Shown here piece after piece: positions 1 to 5,989 of a DNA stretch of 6,792 bases. This DNA is from Deltaproteobacteria bacterium. Its GTDB lineage: Bacteria > Desulfobacterota > Desulfobacteria > Desulfobacterales > Desulfatirhabdiaceae. The notes under the pieces were generated by a model that was given only the letters and a program-made list of their open reading frames with translations, had not been told where the DNA came from and did no database searches. The translations under genes were made by a program, and so were the position numbers. Numbering within the stretch: position 1 is the first letter of the stretch; every line of letters starts with the position of its first letter. The DNA lies in assembly GCA_026388755.1 (NCBI GenBank), contig JAPLJE010000281.1, forward strand, positions 1 through 6,792, in the 5' to 3' direction.

Positions 1-539
1 CTCCTCCTCTTCGGGAACACAAGGAGGATATTCCAGTCCTGGTCGATTGCTTTATCAAGGAAGCATCGAGCAGAATGCACAAAGAGGGCATTGGGTTAAG
101 CCGGGGTGCTCTGGAACGCCTAAAAAATTACAATTGGCCGGGCAATGTCCGGGAGCTTAAAAACTGCATTACCCGTGCAGTGGCCATGGTGGAATCGGAT
201 GTGATTCAAACCGAAGACATTCGCCTCGAAGAGTCTTCCGAGGAACTGCCGATCATCATGATGGAGCCACCACACACTCCGTCAAAAACCCAGGGCCGCA
301 GTCGTTCACAAGAACCCTCTCATGCCGATATTTCGGACTTGAGCAAGAGACAGCAAAAAGCTTTTCCCGCGATTCTTCAAAAAGGCGGAATCACCCGCCA
401 GGAATACCAAAAACTGATCGGAGCGGAACTGCCAACCCGCACGGCCCAATACGATCTGCAGGATCTGGTTAAAAAAGGTTTCTTGATAAAGTCCGGAAAT
501 GGACCTGCAACGCGATATTATCCCGCAAAATTTAGCTGA
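1..539 (+). CDS. Sigma-54-dependent transcriptional activator, C-terminal part (AAA+ end plus winged helix), 5' truncated
   Basis: The reading frame is open from base 3 and runs off the left edge, so the ATG at 75 is internal and not the start. The first visible residues, PPLREHKEDIPVL, are the characteristic end of the central AAA+ domain of bacterial enhancer-binding proteins. The sensor-II region with WPGNVRELKN follows (around 138-173). Such proteins hydrolyse ATP to remodel the sigma-54 RNA polymerase closed complex at -24/-12 promoters. After a Ser/Pro-rich linker (around 240-340) the protein ends in about 60 residues (ITRQEYQKLIGAELPTRTAQ, then DLQDLVKKGFL and a GPATRYY wing) that read as a winged helix-turn-helix. 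A short Fis-type helix-turn-helix would be usual there. The Walker A and B motifs, the GAFTGA loop and any sensory N-terminus lie outside the window, so the signal is unknown. The next gene downstream has a sigma-54 promoter candidate and may be its target (inference). Confidence 0.93.
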   Translation, partial: PPLREHKEDIPVLVDCFIKEASSRMHKEGIGLSRGALERLKNYNWPGNVRELKNCITRAVAMVESDVIQTEDIRLEESSEELPIIMMEPPHTPSKTQGRSRSQEPSHADISDLSKRQQKAFPAILQKGGITRQEYQKLIGAELPTRTAQYDLQDLVKKGFLIKSGNGPATRYYPAKFS

Positions 540-544
540 TTTAC

Positions 545-671
545 GCGCAACAGTATCGCGACATAGCGCCGGAAAAATCGGTAGGCATCCGCGTTAATTA
601 CTTTTCACTATGCCGAATAAAATCTGATATCTTTGTATATTCTATCTGTTGCAACGATCCAGTTGCGCAAC
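545..671. promoter_or_regulatory. Palindromic sites upstream of a sigma-54 promoter, possible activator binding sites
   Basis: Two perfect palindromes lie close together: GTTGCAAC at 648-655 and GTTGCGCAAC at 662-671. Their centres are about 15 bp apart. A matching half-site, GCGCAAC, occurs at 545-551. The palindromes sit about 65-80 bp upstream of the start point predicted from the -24/-12 element at 705-719, a position where enhancer-binding proteins or other regulators can bind. That the adjacent activator binds here is inference. Short palindromes also occur by chance, so the support is the similarity of the repeats and their placement. Confidence 0.4.
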
Positions 672-703
672 CAGAACGTAAGCAAGGAGTATTCCCCTTG
701 TAT

Positions 704-720
704 CTGGTTAAATAATTGCA
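704..720 (+). promoter_or_regulatory. Candidate -24/-12 (sigma-54) promoter for the PEP/pyruvate-binding gene
   Basis: The sequence CTGGTTAAATAATTGCA has GG at 706-707 and GC at 718-719 with exactly ten bases between. It matches the TGG and TTGC cores of the consensus TGGCACGNNNNTTGC plus the flanking pyrimidine and A/T. The CACG after the first GG is not conserved. Transcription would start near 731, giving a leader of about 96 nt before the ATG at 827. A sigma-54 activator gene ends 165 bp upstream, which supports the call. No convincing sigma-70 -35/-10 pair was seen in this gap. Confidence 0.5.
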
Positions 721-779
721 TGTCAGCAAAGAATTACTATCAGGAATTCACTCAATTTGATCCGAGGAAAAGGCTCCAC

Positions 780-803
780 ATGAATAATTCTCTCAATCGT
801 TAA
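780..803 (+). other. Possible 7-codon leader ORF (MNNSLNR)
   Basis: An ATG at 780 opens a frame of seven codons, M-N-N-S-L-N-R, ending with TAA at 801-803. A Shine-Dalgarno-like AAAAGG (768-773) lies six bases before it, a better spacing than the main gene downstream has. It ends 23 bases before the ATG at 827. It falls inside the predicted leader of the sigma-54 transcript. Whether it is translated cannot be told from sequence; it is short enough to be chance. Confidence 0.25.
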
Positions 804-826
804 TCCATTTTTGATAAAGAGGCCCT

Positions 827-3466
827 ATGCTGCTTGGCAAAATCAAATCGTTGTTTCAACCTAAGCGGAAAATAAAGCTTTCCCGGGATGACATTCAGGC
901 CATTTTTCGTACCAAGTATGTCAACTTCAAGATTCTGCTGGACTCGAATTCAGAGTTGTTAAAAATTATTTCGGAAATTGAGGAAAAGCTGCGCGGCGAA
1001 ACCATATTTGGGATGTCATTTATCCGATCGCAGACACTGCGTGCGCTATTTCATGCCGGAAGAATGATCCGCAGCTTTGAAAGCCTCTCCGGCCGACCGT
1101 CTTCCGCACTGTCGGCTGTTCTGGATCAGATTCATCAAAACATCCAGCAGGAACAGGAGATCCAACCCGCGCCGAAAATCCCCGAATATATTTTGCCGTA
1201 CGATCGCATCACAAAGGAAATGACCGAGGCCGTCGGAGGCAAAAGCGCCAATTTGGGAGAAATTCTGAACCGTGTTCATCTGCCCATTCCCAGGGGATTT
1301 GCGATAACGACGACGGCGTTTGAAGGGTTTATCCAGTCAAAGGGACTGGTTGAGGAAATTCGGAAGCGAAAAATGGAACTGGATATCATCGCCCCGGAAA
1401 CTATTGTCAGTGTCAGCGAAAACATTGAACAACTGCTGACCCAGGCAGATCTTCCGGAAGATATCGAAGCAGCTATTCTTGATGCATACCATCAGGCATT
1501 CGATCCCGTGCAGGGGACTGTCCTTGTCGCCTTGCGAAGCAGCGCTATTGGCGAGGACAGCGAGATGTCATTTGCCGGGCAATATCTTTCTGTCCTGAAT
1601 GTACCTGAAAATAACATAATTCAGGAATTCAAACGCATCATCGCAAGCCTGTTTACTGCAAGAGCCATTTCATATCGCCAGCACATGGGGATTCCGTTTG
1701 AAGATGCTGCCATGAGCGTGGCATGTCTGGAGATGGTCCCTGCCAGCGTCAGTGGCGTCATGTACAGCAGCCATCCCTTCAACGTTCATGAAAACAACAT
1801 CATCATCCAGGCTGTCTGGGGTTTGGGCCCTTATGTGGTGGATGGTATCATCACACCGGATTCATATACACTTTCAAAGAGTGATCCGCCTCAAATTCTG
1901 GAAAAGAAGATATCTTGCAAATCCGTTAAATTGGTCTCCGGAAAGAAGGGATATCTTGCTGAGGAGACTGTCGACGTGAACCTCCAGAATCAGCCCTGTC
2001 TGACCCAGGAACAGGCTGGTCTACTGGCGTCCTATGCCACCCGGCTTGAAAATCATTTTCAGTGCCCGCAGGATATCGAATGGGCGATAGATGATAAAGG
2101 GCAGATCCGGATTCTTCAAACCCGGCCATTGAGAAGAAACCAGGTCAATGCAGAAGGGTACGCGACATCTTCTGAACCATTGCCCGGCTATTCTGTGATT
2201 CTGGAAGGTGGGAGTGTCGCCTGTCCGGGAGTGGGCTATGGCCCGGCTTACCATGTTCGTTCTGAAGCTGACTTGATGGCGTTTCCGGAAGGCGGGATAT
2301 TGATTGCTTCCTACTCATATCCCCAGTACGTTCTGGTGATGCAAAAAGCGCAGGCCCTTGTGACTGATTTTGGGAGCATTACGGGGCATATGGCCTCTCT
2401 TGCCAGGGAATTCAAGGTGCCTGCGCTCTTGAACGCCAAAACAGCCACTACAACCATTATGAACGGCACGATGATTACCGTGGATGCCTATTCCGGAAGG
2501 GTTTACGAAGGAAAAGTGGATAAACTTCTTGAAATGAGAATAGAAAAAAAATGGTTTATGAAGGATACGCCGGTTTATAATCTGCTGCGAAAGCGAGCCG
2601 ATCTGATTCTCCCGCTCAACCTGATCGATCCGAAATCTCCCCAGTTTATACCCGACAACTGTAAAACCATTCATGATATCATGCGGTATATCCATGAAAA
2701 ATCTTATGGTGAAGTTTTTCAAATCAGCGATATGGCCTCGGATCGCGGGAGCATGTCTGTTCGTCTGAAAGCCCCGCTTCCGCTGGATCTGTACATCATC
2801 GATCTGGGCAATGGCATGTCAGAGGATGCATTTCATTCATCATCGGTTACCGTGGATCAAATTACCGCAATTGCCTTTAACGCGCTGCTCAGGGGAATGC
2901 TTCGAAAGGATCTGAAGGCGATGGAACCCCGGCCCATTGAGCTGAAAGGGCTGTTCTCCGTCATGAGCCAGCAGATGCTTGCTCCCCCAAACCGGGCTAC
3001 CGAAAGGTTCGGAGATAAAAGCTATGCCATTATTTCGGATAAATACCTGAACTTCAGCTCCCGCGTGGGATATCATTACAGTATCCTGGATACATACTGC
3101 GGCCAGACGCCGACAAAAAATTACATTAACTTCCAGTTCAAAGGCGGCGCGGCTGATGATGTCCGCAAAAACCGGCGTGTCCGGTCCATAGAAAAAATAC
3201 TCGGGGCGCTGGGTTTTCTGGTCGAATCACAAGGGGATAGGGTGACCGCAAGATTTGCCAAAGAAAAGCCTGCGGTTATTGAAGAGAAATTGGATTACAT
3301 CGGCCGCCTGATCAGCCGTCAACCACCTGGCGGAATGCTTTTTACAGGGAAACTACAGTCTGGAGACCAAACGGGAATCTTGAATAGACGAAAAAGTAAG
3401 GTTCTGATTACGGTTTACTGCTTACCGTTTACGTTTTTTCCTTCCCGCTCCGTTTTCCGCTCGTGA
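827..3466 (+). CDS. PEP/pyruvate-binding domain protein (PpsA/PPDK-like ATP-grasp plus phosphohistidine swivel, no TIM barrel), C-terminus frameshifted
   Basis: Start ATG 827 follows AAAGAGG (816-822) with a four-base gap. Residues 1-125 are a helical N-terminal region. About 126-440 form the nucleotide-binding domain of pyruvate phosphate dikinase/PEP synthase: VGGKSANLGE at 136-145, ALRSSAIGED at 235-244, an SGVMYSSHP stretch, DIEW at 416-419 and ILQTRP at 429-434. About 455-565 are the swivel domain, GSITGHMASLARE, with H521 as the expected phosphorylated histidine. In PpsA and PPDK a TIM barrel binding PEP or pyruvate would follow. Here residues ~590-829 form a different domain containing GYHYSILDTY and an Arg-rich KGGAADDVRKNRR segment (772 on). 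PEP synthesis is therefore doubtful; phosphotransfer to another acceptor is possible (inference). From residue 830 the frame looks wrong: the tail overlaps the convergent regulator gene by 52 bp, and the +1 frame offers a more natural C-terminus ending at 3383. Domain call sure, function unknown. Confidence 0.87.
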   Translation: MLLGKIKSLFQPKRKIKLSRDDIQAIFRTKYVNFKILLDSNSELLKIISEIEEKLRGETIFGMSFIRSQTLRALFHAGRMIRSFESLSGRPSSALSAVLDQIHQNIQQEQEIQPAPKIPEYILPYDRITKEMTEAVGGKSANLGEILNRVHLPIPRGFAITTTAFEGFIQSKGLVEEIRKRKMELDIIAPETIVSVSENIEQLLTQADLPEDIEAAILDAYHQAFDPVQGTVLVALRSSAIGEDSEMSFAGQYLSVLNVPENNIIQEFKRIIASLFTARAISYRQHMGIPFEDAAMSVACLEMVPASVSGVMYSSHPFNVHENNIIIQAVWGLGPYVVDGIITPDSYTLSKSDPPQILEKKISCKSVKLVSGKKGYLAEETVDVNLQNQPCLTQEQAGLLASYATRLENHFQCPQDIEWAIDDKGQIRILQTRPLRRNQVNAEGYATSSEPLPGYSVILEGGSVACPGVGYGPAYHVRSEADLMAFPEGGILIASYSYPQYVLVMQKAQALVTDFGSITGHMASLAREFKVPALLNAKTATTTIMNGTMITVDAYSGRVYEGKVDKLLEMRIEKKWFMKDTPVYNLLRKRADLILPLNLIDPKSPQFIPDNCKTIHDIMRYIHEKSYGEVFQISDMASDRGSMSVRLKAPLPLDLYIIDLGNGMSEDAFHSSSVTVDQITAIAFNALLRGMLRKDLKAMEPRPIELKGLFSVMSQQMLAPPNRATERFGDKSYAIISDKYLNFSSRVGYHYSILDTYCGQTPTKNYINFQFKGGAADDVRKNRRVRSIEKILGALGFLVESQGDRVTARFAKEKPAVIEEKLDYIGRLISRQPPGGMLFTGKLQSGDQTGILNRRKSKVLITVYCLPFTFFPSRSVFRS
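3312..3383 (+). other. Probable original C-terminal codons of the PEP/pyruvate-binding gene, now in the +1 frame
   Basis: In the frame one base ahead of the main ORF, 23 codons read S-A-V-N-H-L-A-E-C-F-L-Q-G-N-Y-S-L-E and on to a TGA at 3381-3383. This looks like an amphipathic helix and a compact protein end. In the main frame the same DNA gives a Pro/Gly-rich, then basic tail that runs into the neighbouring gene. From memory, C-termini of this family end in a similar FLxGNYxL pattern. A stop at 3383 would leave 31 bp to the convergent regulator's stop instead of a 52-bp overlap. The shift equals a 3n+1 insertion or a 3n+2 deletion near 3308-3314. Confidence 0.6.
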
Positions 3467-3822
3467 GCCAGGGTGATCCTATCCATCAATTCCTCGGTGT
3501 CACAGGGCTTCAACAGATAGTCATTTACGCCAAAGTTCATGATTTCAACGGCAGTATCCAGGAACACATGACCCGATAAAACAATGACCTCAGCCTTGCA
3601 TCCCTGTTCACGCATTTGTCGGAGAACATCCACACCGCTCATTCCCGGCATTTTTATATCCAGAAGCACCACGTCGATGTTCCGGGTTTGTAGAAACTCC
3701 AGGGCTTCTTCTCCCCGACCGATGCCAAAAGCCTGAATGCCTCTGGCCTGAAGCCGTCTTACCAAAACCGACCGAAACCCATCTTCGTCGTCCACAATCA
3801 ACACGCTGGGCATTTCAGACAT
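3415..3822 (-). CDS. Single-domain response regulator (receiver only)
   Basis: This 135-residue protein is one CheY-like receiver domain with no output domain. The acidic pocket is D11 and D12 (VLIVDDED), the phosphoacceptor is D55 (VVLLDIKMPGMSG), and the switch residues are S83 (IVLSGH) and K105 (YLLKPCD). All catalytic residues are intact. A basic, charged tail (HERKTEREGKNVNGKQ) follows. ATG 3822 is chosen because AAGGA lies six bases upstream; the ATG three codons later has no such site. It lies 47 bp behind the lytic transglycosylase gene on the same strand, so the two may be cotranscribed. The probable partner is the histidine kinase encoded divergently beyond that gene (inference). 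With no DNA-binding domain it would signal through protein contacts or pass phosphate on in a relay. Its 3' end overlaps the convergent gene's apparent frameshifted tail. Confidence 0.95.
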   Translation of the reverse strand: MSEMPSVLIVDDEDGFRSVLVRRLQARGIQAFGIGRGEEALEFLQTRNIDVVLLDIKMPGMSGVDVLRQMREQGCKAEVIVLSGHVFLDTAVEIMNFGVNDYLLKPCDTEELMDRITLAHERKTEREGKNVNGKQ

Positions 3823-3869
3823 GTAAAATCCTTTTCTTCGAAACCCTCTTTAGCGGGAATATCTATAAC

Positions 3870-5816
3870 TTATTCGACGTAAACTTTCTGTCCCGGAAAA
3901 ATTTTACTCCCCGATGATAGATTGTTTATGCTTAAAAATCGATCAATCGGCATATTGTGGCTGGAAGCAATGGTGAAGGCATTTTCGCCTTTCTTGACCA
4001 TATACTTCTTCAAGCCGGTTTCAACGGCAGCGGTTTTGGTTGGCTCTGGGATGGTAAGGCTCTGGCCAATGGCGATATTGAAGGATGTAAGTTTATTGAC
4101 CTCCTGAATTCTTTTCGTTGTTACCCCATAGCGGTTGGCAATATTGAAGAGTGAATCGCCGCTTTTGACCACATGGGTGACGACTCGAACCGGAACAGGC
4201 TTCTTGGCCATTGCGTGTTTTGCAGGGGCAGGACTTTCTTTTGCAGAAGGGGACGGCGCCTTTGCAAGTGTGGACGAAGCCTTTGTAGAAGAGGGCTGCG
4301 CCTTTGCAAGAGTGGAGGAAGCCTTTGCAGGAGAGGATGGCGGCTTTGGTGGGGGGACCAGCAGAACCATGCCGGGTTTGATTTTTGCGGATTTTTTTAA
4401 TTTATTGGCCTGTATAATGTTTTGTTGACTTGTTTGATACAGTTTGGCCAAAGATGCCAGTGTTTCTCCGCGCTTGACCTTATGGGAAGCCGGCTTCTCC
4501 TGCGCAACGTCTTCCGGCGTCAAGCCATTGGTTTCCGGGATATCGTCAAGTTGGGATAACAGCATATCCGATGCACCCTGCGGAATTTTAAACGGGTAAT
4601 TGTCGCCGGGGATGATGCCGTATCTCAGTTCAGGATTCAGCCGTTTAAGGGTGGATTCCTCTATTCCGGTCGAATTGGCAATGCTTTTGAGTTGAAGTTG
4701 TCGGGAGACCGAAACAGTTTCAAATTCCAGCGGTGGTTCCGGATGGATATCTGTCAGGCCGTACTGCTTCGGGTTTTGTATGATATGAAGGGTTGCCTGA
4801 AACCGGGGGACATAGCGGGCGGTCTCGCGGGGCAGTTTTTCATAAAGATCCCAGAAATTATCCAGGTAATTGATGCTCTGCATGTTAATGGTCCGAAGTA
4901 CCCGGCCTTCCCCGCAGTTATAGGCAGCCAGAACCGTTTCCCAGTCGCCGAAAAGATGGTGAAGTTCCTTCAAATACAAAATAGCCGCTTTTGTGGATTT
5001 ATAAGGATCCAGCCGTTCATCCACGTATTTGTCGCGGGAAAGACCGAATCGATAACCGGTTGAGGGAATAAATTGCCATAATCCCAAGGCCCTGGCCGGC
5101 GACAATGCCTTGACGTTATAGCCGCTTTCTATCAGCGGCAACCATGCCAGCTCAAGCGGAAGCCCTTCCTTGGCCAGTTCAGCCTCGATGTATTTTCGGT
5201 AACGTCCTGAACGCTGATAGGCGTTGATAAAAAAATCTTTTTCACATCCCGTGGTCAGGGACTCGATTTCCGCCTTCACATAATCGTTCATGACCATGGG
5301 AATGGCGTTGAGGCTGCCTTTCGCTACGACATTCCGCGACCCGTATATATCCTGAATTCGACGGGTTATCAGATATCGAAGGTCTTCTTTCTGCTGAATG
5401 AGCCGGGGCCGGTTAAACGTGTCCACCTTGATAATCAGGGCATAAGCTTGATCCAACGCCGAAATGGCATTTTCAAGCTGGCCTTTCAGCCAGTAATCCT
5501 GAGCCAGCTGACAGAAGTCCAGAGCTTCATCCAGAATGTTCTGATTTTTGATTCCGAAATTGATGCGATCGCCTTGTTTATCATCGTTTTCAGCTGCATC
5601 AACATCGGCCAAGTCATCCAGTTCAGCATCTTCGGATATGCGATAAGAGGCGGGCGAACGGCGGCCAAATACGGGATCACAAGCGATTTTGGGTGAATCA
5701 AGGTTGGATGTTCCCGGTTGTGCCGAAGAGAATCCCTGAGACTGATGCGCGCAGCCGTTCAGCCAAAATGAGAGAATCCCGATAACGAGCATTGAAACAT
5801 ATCTATATTCTTTCAA
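3870..5816 (-). CDS. mltD: MltD-like membrane-bound lytic murein transglycosylase lipoprotein with three LysM domains
   Basis: Cleaves peptidoglycan glycan strands with formation of 1,6-anhydro-muramic acid ends, at the periplasmic side of a membrane. Residues 1-22 are a lipoprotein signal peptide with lipobox LNGC, so C22 would be lipidated. A helical region (~80-200) precedes the transglycosylase domain (~215-335), with catalytic E230 in LPLIESGYN followed by GLWQFIPSTGYRFGL and AAYNCGEGRV. LysM domains, which bind N-acetylglucosamine chains, lie at about 444-490, 546-592 and 603-648; the first two are separated by an Ala/Ser/Pro/Lys heptad linker (~493-534). At 648 residues it is longer than E. 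coli MltD (about 450, two LysM), through the N-terminal region, linker and extra LysM. The start is TTG 5816: GAGGA lies seven bases upstream, an in-frame stop lies eight codons upstream, and this start supplies the basic residues K2 and R5. Starting at ATG 5792 would lose the basic n-region. The receiver gene follows 47 bp downstream. Confidence 0.94.
   Translation of the reverse strand: MKEYRYVSMLVIGILSFWLNGCAHQSQGFSSAQPGTSNLDSPKIACDPVFGRRSPASYRISEDAELDDLADVDAAENDDKQGDRINFGIKNQNILDEALDFCQLAQDYWLKGQLENAISALDQAYALIIKVDTFNRPRLIQQKEDLRYLITRRIQDIYGSRNVVAKGSLNAIPMVMNDYVKAEIESLTTGCEKDFFINAYQRSGRYRKYIEAELAKEGLPLELAWLPLIESGYNVKALSPARALGLWQFIPSTGYRFGLSRDKYVDERLDPYKSTKAAILYLKELHHLFGDWETVLAAYNCGEGRVLRTINMQSINYLDNFWDLYEKLPRETARYVPRFQATLHIIQNPKQYGLTDIHPEPPLEFETVSVSRQLQLKSIANSTGIEESTLKRLNPELRYGIIPGDNYPFKIPQGASDMLLSQLDDIPETNGLTPEDVAQEKPASHKVKRGETLASLAKLYQTSQQNIIQANKLKKSAKIKPGMVLLVPPPKPPSSPAKASSTLAKAQPSSTKASSTLAKAPSPSAKESPAPAKHAMAKKPVPVRVVTHVVKSGDSLFNIANRYGVTTKRIQEVNKLTSFNIAIGQSLTIPEPTKTAAVETGLKKYMVKKGENAFTIASSHNMPIDRFLSINNLSSGSKIFPGQKVYVE
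4216..4341. repeat. Six tandem 21-bp units coding a heptad Lys/Ala/Ser/Pro linker
   Basis: Six consecutive 21-bp units begin at 4216, 4237, 4258, 4279, 4300 and 4321, most starting with GCCTTTGCA or a variant on the plus strand. The 42-bp pair at 4258-4299 is repeated with changes at 4300-4341. The following 21 bp (4342-4362) may be a decayed seventh copy. On the coding (minus) strand each unit gives a heptad ending in A-K or T-K, for example ASSTLAK (twice), AQPSSTK, APSPSAK and ESPAPAK. The array forms the flexible linker between the first and second LysM domains of the transglycosylase. The unit is a multiple of three, so copy-number change would keep the frame. Confidence 0.85.
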
Positions 5817-5989
5817 ATATTCTTCCTCATTTAATATTCATGTTGATAAATCAGGGTCTAATACGTATGGTTAATGCTGAATTTAAGAAAACCATCAATT
5901 GTTTATTATTATTGAATTACAAAATCCTTTGATCTGTGTCAAGATTTATCCTCCGGAGGATGTGTCCTGAGATAGTAAGGAATGTACTT
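5817..5989. promoter_or_regulatory. Divergent intergenic region between transglycosylase and histidine kinase genes
   Basis: These 173 bp must hold the promoters of both the leftward transglycosylase/receiver genes and the rightward kinase gene. The middle (about 5880-5930) is AT-rich, with a TATTAT at 5904-5909 that could be a -10 box, but no convincing -35 partner was found and no -24/-12 element is present. The transglycosylase Shine-Dalgarno (GAGGA on the minus strand, 5824-5828) and the kinase one (AAGGA, 5977-5981) mark the edges. A 14-bp perfect palindrome lies at 5948-5961. Confidence 0.5.
5948..5961. repeat. 14-bp perfect palindrome upstream of the kinase start
   Basis: ATCCTCCGGAGGAT reads the same on both strands. 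It lies 28 bp before the preferred kinase start at 5990 and could be an operator for a dimeric regulator (inference). It also contains GGAGGA, a strong Shine-Dalgarno-like sequence. That copy abuts the ATG at 5960 with no spacer, so it probably does not set the start. In RNA it could pair with itself or with a second transcript. Confidence 0.45.

Noticed and set aside
540..600. Terminator after the activator gene
   Set aside because: Only short CGCG-type inverted matches are present and no T-run follows.
2315..2722. Minus-strand ORF of 135 codons inside the PEP/pyruvate-binding gene
   Set aside because: It lies opposite well-conserved swivel-domain sequence, has no recognisable motif and no reason to be coding.
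3410..3438. Hairpin ACGGT/ACCGT followed by a T-run as a terminator between the convergent genes
   Set aside because: The stem is only 5 bp with a 9-base loop, and the T-run starts several bases away; it is too weak to call.
4216..4341. Short regularly spaced repeats as a CRISPR array
   Set aside because: The units are contiguous 21-bp tandem copies without spacers and are in frame within a gene.
4135..4428. Plus-strand ORFs of 97 and 75 codons opposite the transglycosylase linker
   Set aside because: They are antisense shadows of the 21-bp repeat region; their Ala/Gly/Phe- or Arg/Cys-rich translations reflect the repeat and they lack ribosome sites.
5936..5962. GTG 5936 or ATG 5960 as the kinase start
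   Set aside because: GTG 5936 has no ribosome site and ATG 5960 abuts GGAGG without spacing; ATG 5990 has AAGGA at eight bases and a normal kinase N-terminus.
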